Of a stretch of DNA of 64,000 bases, positions 1 through 10,400 are shown piece by piece. Source of the stretch: an uncultured Flavobacteriales bacterium. GTDB lineage: Bacteria; Bacteroidota; Bacteroidia; Flavobacteriales_G; Salibacteraceae. The position numbers and the translations under genes were made by a program. The notes below the pieces were generated by a model. It saw nothing but the letters and a program-made list of their open reading frames with translations. It was not told where the DNA came from and searched no databases. Each line of letters starts with the position of its first letter. Positions within the stretch are counted from its first letter, which is position 1. The stretch lies in NCBI GenBank assembly GCA_943788145.1, contig CALSPD010000002.1, forward strand, positions 161,197 to 225,196, in the 5' to 3' direction.

Positions 1-124
1 AAGGATGGTGGTATTATTTTAGTTAGAAATTGGACCATGACCATGGAGCTATGTTTACACAGGTTTTTTATGCCACGAATTATTAGTCTATCCTCTATTA
101 TTGTTACCACAAAAGCTAATTACC

Positions 125-690
125 ATGGAAGAAGTAACCCTTGACGAAAACCTAACACAAGAAGTGGAACACGAATACGCTGGATTTTGGATCCGATTTC
201 TCGCATCCATTATTGATGTGTTTGTGCTCTTGCCGTTTTTCAGCGCTGTATCTTTTGGTTTTAATTGGAATTAATAGCCTGACACTTACATTGGCTGGCA
301 TACTTCTATCCGCTTGTTACAAACCATTCATGGAATATAAATATGGCGCTACTCTAGGAAAAATGGGCAGTCGGAATTAAGGTGATAAGCACAGAAGGTG
401 GGAGGAATCACATTGAATCAAACACTTTTGCGTTACATTCCATGGGCGATTGGAAACGCAATTTCCATGATCACATTTACAATGCTTTACACGGCTCCCG
501 GATTAGATACTGCTGAAGGGTTTTTGGAAATAAGCCAGATTATGGCCGATCAAGGAAACAATTCTCTCAGCTCCATTAGCTCATTAGTAATGTTGATCGC
601 GCAGGATTATCTATTGTGTTTGATGCGAAGAAGCAAGGCGTCCACGATCGATTTGCAAGTACTTTATGTGTGTATGTAAATAAGGACTAA
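125..690 (+). pseudogene. RDD-family membrane protein, multiply frameshifted
   Basis: The ATG at 125 opens a typical RDD-family N-terminus (YAGFWIRFLASIIDVFVLLP) that stops at 272-274. The protein then continues in other frames: a second membrane segment with KPFMEYKYGATLGK, then TLNQTLLRYIPWAIGNA, and a classic RDD C-terminus (FDAKKQGVHDRFAST) ending at the TAA at 688-690. Four small indels restore one protein: near 262-275, an extra G at 365-367, an extra G at 400-402, and a GC duplication at 599-602. RDD proteins are small polytopic membrane proteins, mostly of unknown function. Its tail overlaps the repaired tail of the DksA-like gene on the other strand by a few bases. The indels may be sequencing errors or true decay. 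The first 124 bases hold no gene I can recognise. Confidence 0.75.
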
Positions 691-993
691 CCCGCGCACC
701 TTACGCAATAAGGACTTTCGGGCTTAAGGATCAATCGCCCCGCTGGAATTTTTAACCCCACATCGTGCACAGTTTCCAAAATCGGGGCTATCAATATTGT
801 CCTTCATGTGGTAGAGCTTAGTTAGTTTTTCTTCAGCCGTGCGCTGAGCCGCCTGTACAATCGACCGATTGTTAATGGCATCATCCGGGGCAATTGGGCC
901 AGAGCTCAATCTGTATTCTTCTATGATTGCCGCTGTTTTCTTGATCTCCCGGTCAAGCAACATCAACACGTCATCTCGGCTAAGGTCTTTCAA
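687..993 (-). pseudogene. TraR/DksA-like C4 zinc-finger protein, one frameshift
   Basis: The reading frame as given makes 89 residues from a TTG start at 993 and stops at 724, in the middle of a zinc finger (FGNCARCGVK). The + strand T-run at 749-753 is one base too long. Removing one base gives VKIPAGRLILKPESPYCVRC and a stop at 687-689, which completes a CxxC-x17-CxxC finger typical of the TraR/DksA family. The N-terminal 70 residues are a predicted helical hairpin, as in DksA-type RNA polymerase secondary-channel binders. The gene starts 9 bases after the stop of the RidA-like gene, so translation is probably coupled, which would explain the TTG start. I see no ATG nearby in this frame. 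Its role is inferred only from the family. Confidence 0.65.
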
Positions 994-1002
994 AAAATCT
1001 CG

Positions 1003-1437
1003 CTAATCAATGGTTGCTATGCACTTCAATTCGATGGCAATTGGAGTCGGCAAGGAATTGATTTCAACCGTTGTTCGGCAGGGCTGAGCTTCTTCGAAGT
1101 ATTCAGCATATACCCGATTGTATGTGGCGAAATCCCGCTTCATGTTTACCAAAAAGACGGTCACATCAACTAAGTTTTCCCATTTGCTTCCAGAAGCCTC
1201 AAGTACGGCTTTTACATTGTCAAAAACGGATCGGCACTGCGCTTCAAAATCAAATTCAAGGAAGTTTCCATTGTGATCCAGCTTCAAACCGGGCACTCCG
1301 CTATCGTTTGAGTCAGAACCTGCAGTTCGTGGCCCAACTCCCGACAAGAAAAGCAAATTGCCCACCTTGCGCGCATGTGGGTATGAGCCTACTGGCTTTG
1401 GGGCTTTAGCCGCGTTGATTTTTCCTGAAGTTGACAT
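1003..1437 (-). CDS. RidA/YjgF family protein, 2-aminomuconate deaminase-like
   Basis: This is a RidA-family (YjgF/YER057c/UK114) protein of about 144 residues. The C-terminal family signature is clear: PCRTTVEINSLPTPIAIELK with its conserved Arg and Glu. The N-terminus (PVGSYPHARKVGNLLFLSGV) and the insertion around VPGLKLDHNGNF resemble the subgroup annotated as 2-aminomuconate deaminase in tryptophan/kynurenine degradation. Ordinary RidA hydrolyses reactive enamines and imines. I see no other kynurenine-pathway genes here, so substrate is unresolved. I chose the Met at 1437 (MSTSGK) because homologs start there; an upstream in-frame Met lies at 1458. It sits 36 bases downstream of pdeM in a tight minus-strand run. 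Confidence 0.8.
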   Translation of the reverse strand: MSTSGKINAAKAPKPVGSYPHARKVGNLLFLSGVGPRTAGSDSNDSGVPGLKLDHNGNFLEFDFEAQCRSVFDNVKAVLEASGSKWENLVDVTVFLVNMKRDFATYNRVYAEYFEEAQPCRTTVEINSLPTPIAIELKCIATID

Positions 1438-1473
1438 GTTCGATTGATTTGGCAGCAAAGTAAGCGAAAGTGC

Positions 1474-2112
1474 TTAAAACACCTGAGCGACTTCTCCGTC
1501 AAGAATGGCGAAAACTCGATCTCCTTTAGCAGGCTTGGTTTTCATTAGTCCTGTGAGGGCGCCAAAGGCCGGTAGACAAAAATGCTGACCAGATAAATAG
1601 AAACAAGGAAAGAGCATAGACTGTCTGCCTCGTCCAATAAGTCGAATGCCTGGATGTATGTGCCCGTGTAAATTAATTTGCCCAGCCATTACCTCAAGTT
1701 GAGGCTCATGCGTCAAAATGAGTTGACCTATTTGTTTCGATTGACTCGTTTGAAAGTCAATGCTGCGGTAAATGCTTGGGTCAAGTATGTCGTGATTGCC
1801 GAGGACAAGCTCAAAATTTACACTTGGAAATTGACTTGTAATCATGGCCAATTCATCGCACTCACTGTTTGAAACACTGTGAAAAAGATCGCCAAGAACA
1901 ATTACGGTTGAAGGAGTTTCTTTTTCCATTAACGCCATTAGGTTTCGCTGGTCGGCATCACGGGCTTCAGGCGGAATAGGCATTCCGGCTTTTCGAAAAT
2001 GCATGGTTTTACCTAGGTGCAAGTCAGCAAGAATAACGGTGTCCCGAATTTTTAAATATCGGTCATTCAGAATGAGATCCTGGTCACCAAGCGTCAATAA
2101 AAAACGACTCAT
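1474..2112 (-). CDS. pdeM: Ligase-associated DNA damage response endonuclease PdeM
   Basis: This is a calcineurin-like metallophosphoesterase of 212 residues with all metal-binding motifs in order: DLHLGK (about 30), GDLFHS (about 73), GNHD (about 105) and HGHIHP (about 149). The layout and length match PdeM, the nuclease found in bacterial ATP-dependent-ligase repair clusters with an Lhr-like helicase. That helicase is encoded two genes upstream, which supports the assignment. The start overlaps the stop of the histidine kinase gene by 4 bases (ATGA), indicating translational coupling. The exonuclease and ATP-dependent ligase that often complete this cluster are not seen in the window. Confidence 0.88.
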   Translation of the reverse strand: MSRFLLTLGDQDLILNDRYLKIRDTVILADLHLGKTMHFRKAGMPIPPEARDADQRNLMALMEKETPSTVIVLGDLFHSVSNSECDELAMITSQFPSVNFELVLGNHDILDPSIYRSIDFQTSQSKQIGQLILTHEPQLEVMAGQINLHGHIHPGIRLIGRGRQSMLFPCFYLSGQHFCLPAFGALTGLMKTKPAKGDRVFAILDGEVAQVF

Positions 2113-3920
2113 TTTGGGAGCGAAACAATGAATTCACTGCCTAGCCCAACCTCACTTCGAACTTTGATTTCACCATCCAAACGAGTGACTAGAAGTTTGA
2201 CAATTGCCAGCCCCAATCCACTTGACTTATAGCCGCTAGAGCTCTCTACATCACTTCCGCGATAGAATCGTTCAAAGATTCGGTCGATGCTTTCTGGCGG
2301 AATCCCTGGGCCATGATCTTCTATGGATATGCGAACGGAATCTTGGACTATAATACTGATGAATATGCTGCCATTTTCAGGAGAATATTTGATAGCATTC
2401 GAAAGAATATTATACAGGATGTGTTTTACATAACCCTTAACATTACTGATTTTTTGAACAGCACTTCGGTCTAGGTGTATTTCAAGTTTCTTGCGGTCAA
2501 TTTCCGTTTTAAAATCATGGATGATGGAGTTTAGCACATCCACTAGGTCGAAGGTTGATGAAGGCGGAAGCTGTTTTTTTCGATCGAAGGAAAGAATGGT
2601 GTCAAAGTCATTTATGAACTCTAAAGCGCTTTTGGCGGACTGAGTCACCAATTGACGCATTTCCGCTCGCACAGCAAAGTCCGTTTCTTCTTCTTCCAAT
2701 GCCAAAAGTTGTGTTACGTTGGCCAAGGGTCCCCGAATATCATGTGTAACGATGTTAAACAACGACTCCTGCTCATTCAACGATTTGGTGAGCTCCTTAT
2801 TTCTTAACTCTAGCTCAAGATTTTTTGCCTCGATTTCAATGACCAATTGTTGTCGATTTGCATCTATGTTATAGAGAATAATTCCTGAGATTAATAGGAC
2901 GACCAATAATAAGGCAGACATATAAAGCCACGCATTTCTTTTCTCAATTTCTGCGTTTTTTTCAATGTTTTCAGCCTTAAGTCGGCTGTTTTGAAGCTCG
3001 GCCTCTTTTATTTCCTGAATTCGCTCAAGGCGTGCTATTTCCGTGGCTCTATCCTCATTTACGATGCTGTCTTGCAATACCTGATACTGAGATAGAAAAA
3101 ACAAAGCACTGTCATTACGATTGATCTTTTCATAGGTCCTAGATAAGGTCCTATTAATATCGCGCATGTAATAAATGGCTTTGGCTTCTGTGGCAAGGAT
3201 CAACGCTTTCCGGCTTAAGGATATGCTTTGTTCAAATTCCCCAATGAAGGAATAAACCTCGCCCATGTCGTTCAAGGTGTAAGCCAAACTACTCTTGTTT
3301 CCAAGGCCTTGCTTGATTTCGAGCGACATTTGGTAGTATTTGAGGGCAAGATCGTATCGTTCATTTCGATTGTGTATGAACCCCAGATTAGTTAAGATTC
3401 TCGCCATACCGGCACTATCACTCGAAGCTGTGGCTAATTCAAGTCCATAAAGCAGACTTTGCTTTGAATCTTCAAATCGATTCAATTGAGCTAAAATAAC
3501 ACCCCGACTATTCAAAATCATCGGCATACGCGTTGGTTTGCTTTTGGATAATCGGAGGGCTTCATCAAAATGTTCGAGCGAATATTCGAAGTTTCGAATG
3601 CGCCTGTATGCATCGCCTATTACGATTTCTGACTCGATCATCAACGAATCGTTTGATAGTTCCTTGGAAGACTCCAAGGCGATAATACCGTGAAAAAGAC
3701 TCATTTCCGTTGAACCGATGTCTAAATAGAGCCTGGCGAGTTCAAGGTTTACTGAAGTTGGCAATTCTTTCGGCTCGTTCCCAGAAAAATGAGTGTGGAT
3801 AATATAAATCGCATCCTCCGAAGTCGCTTTTTTAGCTAGAAAAAGCAAGCTATCAGATTCATTTGCGCCTGAAAAAAGGGCGCCAAGGATTAAGATAAGT
3901 ATTAGAGTTAAGTGTCGCAA
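2109..3920 (-). CDS. TPR-domain sensor histidine kinase
   Basis: This 603-residue protein has an N-terminal signal sequence (MRHLTLILILILGALFSGA), then a helical TPR array over about residues 60-280, which would be periplasmic. A coiled coil (about 285-330) and one transmembrane segment (YMSALLLVVLLISGIILY, about 336-353) follow, then a second coiled coil and a cytoplasmic kinase. The H-box is VTHDIRGPL, the N-box is NILSNAIKYSPENG, and the G-boxes are EDHGPGIP and GLGLAIVK. No receiver or response regulator lies beside it. It is sandwiched between helicase and pdeM with a 31-base gap and a 4-base overlap, so it is probably co-transcribed with them. What it senses is unknown. Confidence 0.88.
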   Translation of the reverse strand: MRHLTLILILILGALFSGANESDSLLFLAKKATSEDAIYIIHTHFSGNEPKELPTSVNLELARLYLDIGSTEMSLFHGIIALESSKELSNDSLMIESEIVIGDAYRRIRNFEYSLEHFDEALRLSKSKPTRMPMILNSRGVILAQLNRFEDSKQSLLYGLELATASSDSAGMARILTNLGFIHNRNERYDLALKYYQMSLEIKQGLGNKSSLAYTLNDMGEVYSFIGEFEQSISLSRKALILATEAKAIYYMRDINRTLSRTYEKINRNDSALFFLSQYQVLQDSIVNEDRATEIARLERIQEIKEAELQNSRLKAENIEKNAEIEKRNAWLYMSALLLVVLLISGIILYNIDANRQQLVIEIEAKNLELELRNKELTKSLNEQESLFNIVTHDIRGPLANVTQLLALEEEETDFAVRAEMRQLVTQSAKSALEFINDFDTILSFDRKKQLPPSSTFDLVDVLNSIIHDFKTEIDRKKLEIHLDRSAVQKISNVKGYVKHILYNILSNAIKYSPENGSIFISIIVQDSVRISIEDHGPGIPPESIDRIFERFYRGSDVESSSGYKSSGLGLAIVKLLVTRLDGEIKVRSEVGLGSEFIVSLPK

Positions 3921-3951
3921 TGCTCAAATATCTTGCAATTTTTTAATTGAC

Positions 3952-6384
3952 TTAAACTACGCTCATCTTTTTTATTCGCTCGCTGAGGGATTCAGAGGTC
4001 AGGGTTTCACGTGTTCGATCAACAATAATTGGAAACGAAAGAGGGGTGAAGTTTTTGGGGTTGGTCACAACGATTTCTTGTTTTGAAATGCGATCAAGCG
4101 CTTGACGCAACCGCTGTTCTTCCAGTTGAAAATCTGTCACCTCAGAAAAGGATTGCCGGAGCAATAAATTCGTAGGCTCATAATCGTTAAAAACCTCGAA
4201 GAACAGTTGAGAGCTCGCTTGAAGGTGGTGTTCCTTCTTTTGTTTTCCTGGAAATCCGTTAAAAACCAAACCAGAAATACTAGCAATATCTCTAAACTGC
4301 CTACGACTCATTTCTACCGAGTTGACGCTGGCATAGATATCATCCATGAGGTGCATACTTGAAAAAATATTGGTGTCGATGGCGTCTTTGATTGGAATGG
4401 GCTGATCGCTCAATAGCTCGAATCCGTAGTCATTCATGGCAATGCTGAATGTTATCGGTTTAAGCAAGGAAATCCGGTATGCGATCAAAGCACCCATTCC
4501 TTCATGAACGAAACGCCCTTCAAAGGGAAAGAAAATGGCATGATGACCATCTCTTGATTCAAATTGTTCGATTAAGAACTGATCTTCCCTTGGTAGTATA
4601 GATTCTTGTTTTTGCCGCTCGATAAGCGGTTTGAGGAAGGTGATTTCGGGATCGGTTGTCTTCCCAGACTCAGCCTCGTTCATTTTTTGCCGAAGCATTT
4701 TAGACATTTGAGAACTCAACGGCATTCGGCCTCCATTCCAACTCGGTATTGGTCCTTTCTCTTTGTTGGATTTGCGCACCTGAGCGGTGAGCCCCTTCAC
4801 TCGAATCAATTCTAAACTGCGACCGGCAAACCAAAATGTGTCTCCAGGACTTAGCCTCGAAATGAAGGATTCTTGCACATTACCGATGAATCCACCCGTA
4901 ACGAATTTCACTTTCAACATGGTGTCGCTAACAATGGTGCCAATGCTCAACCTGTGGCGCATAGCGACACGTTTGCTTATCACTTTATAGAGCCCGTTTT
5001 CAATGACGACCTTATGAAATTCATCATAGGTGCCAAGTGAATTACCTCCAGTAACAATGAAGTCGAGGCACCACTTCCATTCCTCTTCGCTGATTGATTG
5101 ATAGCTAAAACAGCTCTTGATTTCTTCAAAAAGCTCTTTGGATTTAAAGCCGTTTGACACCGCCAGGGTCACGAGATATTGGATCAACACATCGAAAGAA
5201 CGGACATACGGCACGCGGCTTTCAACCATTTCTAAATCAATGGCCTCGCGCAAAGCCGCAGCTTCAATAAGCTCTAATGAATGCGTAGGCAAGAAGTAGA
5301 TCTTGCTGGTTGCGCCCGGCTGATGTCCGCTTCTACCCGCGCGCTGCATAAACCTTGAAACCCCTTTTGGACTACCCACTTGTATGATGGTTTCAACGGG
5401 TCGGAAATCGACCCCAAGATCCAAACTCGATGTGCAGATAACCGCTTTGAGCTTGCCTGCGTGAAGCGCGTCTTCCACCCAATGCCTTGTTTCCCTACTC
5501 ATTGAACCATGGTGCAAGGCCGCTACACCTGCAAAGTCTGGCGAGTGTTCAAGCAGTTTTTGGTACCAAATTTCGGCCTGACCTCGCGTATTTAAAAAGA
5601 TGAGGGTGCTTTCGCTGCTCAGTAAAATGGGAATCACCTTTTCAAATAGCTTGATGCCTAAGTGGCCTGCCCACGGCAGTTCATCAAGATCATCCGGAAA
5701 AATGGACTCAACCTCATATTTCTTTTTGATATTGCTTCGAATCATGCTTGTTGGCCGTGTAGTAAACCAATCGCCAAGTAGTACCTCCATCGCCTCTTCC
5801 AGGTTCCCTATGGTAGCCGAAATACCCCAAATCTTTAGGCTTGGTGAAAGCGCTTTGAACTTTGAAAGCACCAGCTCCATTTGCACACCGCGTTTGCTTC
5901 CAATCAGGTCGTGCCATTCATCAACTACGACCGTGCTAAGGCTACCAAAATAAATGTCATAATGAGCCTGAGTGAGCAAGACATGCAGAGATTCTGGCGT
6001 TGTAATCAGCACATCAGGAGGCGATTTTTTGATGCGTAATTTATCTTTTGCAGTAGTGTCGCCAGTCCGAATTTCTATGGTCAAGTTTAAGTCCATCCCA
6101 GCAATCGCGCGCTCACCCGATTGCAGAATTTCTTTTGCCAAGGCCCGAATCGGAGTTACCCAAATGGCCCCTAATCGTGGGGACTTTTTTTGTGACTTCT
6201 CCAGCTTTTGTTTGGCAAGGTCAAGAAGTATAGGAACCATGAGCGAGTAGGTTTTTCCGCTACCCGTTGGTGCGTTCACCATACCGTTAATGTTGCTGGA
6301 GTGTGCAGCCCACGCTTCCTCTTGGAAAGCAAACGTTTGCCATCCCTTTTCATGGAACCAATTCCGCGCTTTTTCGAAATCCAC
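3952..6384 (-). CDS. Ligase-associated DNA damage response DEXH-box helicase (Lhr-like)
   Basis: This is a superfamily 2 helicase of 810 residues. Visible motifs are Walker A PTGSGKT (39-45), TPIRALAKE, TTPESLHVLL, the DEWH box followed by SKRGVQMEL, SATIGNL, LHHGSMS, CTSSLDLGVDF and QRAGRSGHQPG (motif VI). A long Lhr-type C-terminal region follows from about residue 400. Length and motif order match the bacterial Lhr-like helicase that accompanies ATP-dependent DNA ligase and PdeM in DNA repair clusters. It is the first gene of a five-gene minus-strand run (helicase, histidine kinase, pdeM, RidA-like, DksA-like). Its promoter must lie in 6385-6500, shared with the divergent gene at 6519. Confidence 0.9.
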   Translation of the reverse strand: MDFEKARNWFHEKGWQTFAFQEEAWAAHSSNINGMVNAPTGSGKTYSLMVPILLDLAKQKLEKSQKKSPRLGAIWVTPIRALAKEILQSGERAIAGMDLNLTIEIRTGDTTAKDKLRIKKSPPDVLITTPESLHVLLTQAHYDIYFGSLSTVVVDEWHDLIGSKRGVQMELVLSKFKALSPSLKIWGISATIGNLEEAMEVLLGDWFTTRPTSMIRSNIKKKYEVESIFPDDLDELPWAGHLGIKLFEKVIPILLSSESTLIFLNTRGQAEIWYQKLLEHSPDFAGVAALHHGSMSRETRHWVEDALHAGKLKAVICTSSLDLGVDFRPVETIIQVGSPKGVSRFMQRAGRSGHQPGATSKIYFLPTHSLELIEAAALREAIDLEMVESRVPYVRSFDVLIQYLVTLAVSNGFKSKELFEEIKSCFSYQSISEEEWKWCLDFIVTGGNSLGTYDEFHKVVIENGLYKVISKRVAMRHRLSIGTIVSDTMLKVKFVTGGFIGNVQESFISRLSPGDTFWFAGRSLELIRVKGLTAQVRKSNKEKGPIPSWNGGRMPLSSQMSKMLRQKMNEAESGKTTDPEITFLKPLIERQKQESILPREDQFLIEQFESRDGHHAIFFPFEGRFVHEGMGALIAYRISLLKPITFSIAMNDYGFELLSDQPIPIKDAIDTNIFSSMHLMDDIYASVNSVEMSRRQFRDIASISGLVFNGFPGKQKKEHHLQASSQLFFEVFNDYEPTNLLLRQSFSEVTDFQLEEQRLRQALDRISKQEIVVTNPKNFTPLSFPIIVDRTRETLTSESLSERIKKMSVV

Positions 6385-6469
6385 GGGTTAAAATTAGCAC
6401 GTCCGAAGGCTAAAAGAGGCGATTAGGATAATAACCACTGGATGTTAGTAGCCTTTTTCGGCTAACCCC

Positions 6470-6498
6470 TTGTAGGCTAGGTTTTCCATATAGCTTTG
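6470..6498 (+). promoter_or_regulatory. Bacteroidota-type promoter for the coiled-coil gene
   Basis: TTG at 6470-6472 and TAGCTTTG at 6491-6498 are separated by 18 bases. This matches the Bacteroidota primary-sigma promoter (TTG, about 17-20 bases, TAnnTTTG). It lies 20 bases upstream of the ATG at 6519. Confidence 0.55.
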
Positions 6499-6518
6499 CC
6501 AAAAATTTGTCTCAAGCC

Positions 6519-7430
6519 ATGACCGAACAAAAAGCCTCAGGAGGAAACAGCAAACTAATGCTCATCTTGGTGATATTTCTCGCCATTTCCAATGCCGCGA
6601 CTTTGTATTTTCTTTTTACCAAACATCAAGAAAATGTTGAAATCGTTACGCAGAATACCGATTTAACCACAGAGAAGAATGAGCTCACAGCGGAGCTTAA
6701 TGCTATGCTTGCACGCTATGATTCGGTTTCAACAGACAACGTTGAAATGCAGGCCGAAATTGCTGAACAACGGGCGCACATTGAAGAACTATTGGCTGAA
6801 GCAGAAAAGCATAAAAACGATGCATGGACCATTCACAAACTTCGAAAAGAAGCGGGCACATTGCGCGACATCATGAAGACTTACATTGTCACTATAGACT
6901 CGCTGAACACCGTAAATCAAGGCTTGGTTGTGGCGAAAGCACAAGTTGAAAATCAACTATCTACGCAAAAGGAAGAAAATCAGGAGCTGAACAAGACCAA
7001 TGAGAAACTATCAGAAAAAGTTAAACTTGGCTCAAAGCTTCGCGTGCTCGATTTAGTTTCTGAGGGTCAGCGAATGAAAAGTGGCACGGTGAGTCGAGAA
7101 ACTGACAGAGCAAAGCGTGTCGATAAAGTAAAAACCTGTTTCACCATCGACAAGAATGAGGTGAGCAAGCCGGGTAAGAAGACCATTTTCTTGCGAATTA
7201 TTGATCCAAATGGCGAAGTATTGGCCTTTGGACAAACGCAAGATTATATGTTCACTTACGATGGTAAAGAAGGGCTCTATTCTCGAAAGGAAGAAGTGTT
7301 GTATGAGAATGACGAGTTGGACATGTGCCTTTATTGGGATGTAAAAGAGGAGTTAATCGAAGGCAAGTATATTGTTGAAATTTATGCGGAAGACTACCTT
7401 ATGGGAACCACTGATTTCGAACTAAAATAG
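6519..7430 (+). CDS. Single-pass membrane protein with long coiled coil, function unknown
   Basis: The protein of 303 residues starts at the ATG at 6519 (MTEQKASGG); an upstream in-frame TTG at 6507 is less likely. One transmembrane helix (LMLILVIFLAISNAATLYFLF, near residues 14-34) is followed by a heptad-rich coiled coil to about residue 180. A compact C-terminal domain of about 110 residues contains FLRIIDPNGEVLAFGQ, LYENDELDMCLYWDV and IEIYAEDYLMG-like beta strands. I do not recognise a named family, although similar proteins are widespread in Flavobacteriales. The N-terminus would be inside and the coiled coil periplasmic. It converges on the large outer-membrane protein gene with a gap of 2 bases. 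Confidence 0.75.
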   Translation: MTEQKASGGNSKLMLILVIFLAISNAATLYFLFTKHQENVEIVTQNTDLTTEKNELTAELNAMLARYDSVSTDNVEMQAEIAEQRAHIEELLAEAEKHKNDAWTIHKLRKEAGTLRDIMKTYIVTIDSLNTVNQGLVVAKAQVENQLSTQKEENQELNKTNEKLSEKVKLGSKLRVLDLVSEGQRMKSGTVSRETDRAKRVDKVKTCFTIDKNEVSKPGKKTIFLRIIDPNGEVLAFGQTQDYMFTYDGKEGLYSRKEEVLYENDELDMCLYWDVKEELIEGKYIVEIYAEDYLMGTTDFELK

Positions 7431-7432
7431 GC

Positions 7433-10400
7433 TTAGAAAAATGCCCTTGCTTGGACTCCGCCTGTATGTATGATGCGGATTCCAGGTGATTGGCGCCCAT
7501 TATAATTGAAGTTCAGCTGTAGGTTGTTTGCTAATGTCCTTTGGTAAGAAATTCCCCAGGTTCCATTGAGACCGGGTTGTAAACCATCTAACATTTCGTA
7601 TCCAACTGGGCTGTCTGAACTGCCGCTGTAATTGATTTGAATTAGATTCCCACTCAGTATTAAACTTCCCTTTTCGGGTGAGCTTAGTGTAAACTCTAAT
7701 CCAGTTTTTCGAACGATAGAACGTTCTCGACCCACAACTGGATTCGTGCTTTCAGTTCGATTTTGCTGTTCCTTATAGTTAAACAAAAGGCTCAAACGCC
7801 AAAGGCTGCCGGGCTGGATGTTGAGTTTAGGTTCGATCTGCTGATAAAAAATGTGATAATTTCTACTATTCAAACTGATGGCGTTGGATGCGTTTGATTT
7901 GTTGCCCTGCTCGGCTCTTACTTCAGTTCCCAACGCAGAGGCAAAATTCCATCGAACACCAACACCGGTTTTATCCGCGCTGCGCGACTCGAATCCTGAG
8001 GTAAGAAAATTTCGTCCATCGAGCCGCTGATAGTTAAAGTCAGCGCCAAATACGGGATGACTCTGGTTGAAGTAAAAAATGTTCCGCAAATTCGAGTTTA
8101 CAGACATGAGCAAACTGTCTTGAAGGTCAAAAAGAAATGGATTGAACTGATCTACAAGAGGCAATTGTAAGTTCTTTCGATCGGAAGAATAGGTGAATTG
8201 ATCTGAAAATAAGCTTATTGCTTTTCGAACGCCACTTTTCGAACGCCATACAGCCGCAGGTCGGAGAAAAAGCGTTTGCGTAAATTGATTGGTGAAGGCC
8301 CGTACATAATCATCTGTAGGGACAAATACCTTAATATAATTGGCTGATGCAATTTGATCGACTTGTATCGCCTGTTCAAACTCATCCAGCTCTTTTTGTC
8401 CGTTATTGTTATAATCAATATGTATGTGAGTTCCTTGACCCGGACCGGTTTCAATAAAAATGAACTCGCGCTTATTTTCAAGCCCAGATCCAATTTCGTA
8501 AAAGGTAGAAGAGCTAAGCGCGCCTTTCAACGCACGAAAAGAATATTCCACTCTAGAGATTAAGGTGTTCTCTTTTTTAAGTGGCGTAAGTTTTTGATTA
8601 ACGATATCTAAGGTTCGATAATTCACTCGGAAAACCAATCGCGAATGCTCCATTCCATTCCATTCCATTTGGTAGCCATAAATCCGAGCAAAAGTTGATT
8701 TGGCCAGTGTTGTAGTGTCTTTAAGCCAATCGGTTCGTTCTGCATAAGAAATACGATGGTGATTTTTGGCAGTATCGGCTGATGCTACTGACGCTTCCCA
8801 CTCCCAAAACTGATAGCTCAGCTTACTTAGAGTGTCATTCTTTGGATCGTACCGCATGTTTTGCTCAAAATCATCCTTATAACCAAGTTGGATTTTCCAA
8901 ATGGGTACCACAACCTCCGAGTTGTGTTGATAGAATTGAGCATTAATAAGGTTTCCCGCCTGATTCGTTAGGCTTCCGGCATAATTCGATCTCAACCGAT
9001 CGGTTTGCGAGGAAATGGTGAGTGCGTTCTGGATGCCTCGAAATGCCGTACCCGCGTTGTAAGACTTTATTCCATAAATGGTTTTAAACTCCTTGGCTTT
9101 TGCTACACCTATTTCTGCCCCGATAATACTTTGATTGTCTTGTAGTTTAATAGACCGAATATTCCAGTCCCGATCAAATTCTACGCTTCGAAAACGCTCT
9201 ATTTCCTTAAAGTCTTGATTGACAAATTCATAATCAAGGCCTGCAATAGCGCGCCATTTTCCGTTAATCGGCTGACTGCCACCAATATTAATCTTGGAAG
9301 CCATTCCGAGATCATCGCTTTTATCGGATGAGCTAAAAGTGTTGACATCATATTGAGAGCCAGCCCATTCTATGGTTGCCTGGATGTTTTCAGTCAAGTC
9401 GTAGACCGCAGAAACTGCAACCATCTGTCGCTGTTTGGGTGTCACAAGAAAAACAACGGGTTCGAAGTTACCCTGAGGAACACCGCCAATGGGAGCTACC
9501 CATTCATACACCCGGCCAAAGGCGAGTTGAATGCCCTTTACATAATTGCCATTCCCAGCTCCTACCTCTGAAAACGAGGCCTTATACAGCGGGCCTTCAG
9601 AAGAAGTGGTGTAAATCAGAACATCTTTTTCAAGAAAGCTGTCGTTGCGCACAGGATCGAAATACATCGAGTCCACTTTGAGGTAGAGCAACTGGTTTTC
9701 ATTGAATGATGCCGTATCTATGGACGAGGCGATCGCCAAATCGAGGCTGTCGCCAATGCTGCGTAAAACGTCTTTCTGTACGTCTGTCAAGTCCTGTTGT
9801 AACGGTTGATTTTTAGAATCTTGTTCCGAGTATAAGCTCAAATTCATCTGGAGTCGATCGGAAGAATAACCCGTTTCAGAATAGAGGAGTGAGCGTGCAT
9901 AGTTTCTGTCAGAGTATTGAAACTCCACCACGATGCGTCTGTCTTTCGTGATGGGCATTTTTGCCGTAAACGTTACTTCAGACGTGTTGTAATTAACCAC
10001 ATAATCATTCTCCTGACCACGAACCAACAGTCGTCCATCTATGTACACGCGCTCTGTCCCCGAAAGGACTACAATGAAGCGCTCCCCCTCCGAGCCGACC
10101 AATCGATAAGGGCCTTGGTTTCCTTCACCTCCTTGAATGATTTGGCGCGCAAATTTTCCTCGTGAAACAGCGCCACTTACATCGGTATAAATGGCTTTAC
10201 TGCTGTCTTCAGCGAGCGGTGTAAACTTTGTTTCATAGCGGCCGCCTTGGAGTTTTTTATTGAATCGCATGAAGTATCCGCGATCGTGCGCAACTTGAAA
10301 ATCACCGGCAGTTATTCTGTTTTTTGGGTCATAGATTTGGAGATAGACCTGGTCAAAATCTTGAAGTTGCTGCGTATTCCCCTCTGGTTGAATGGGAATA

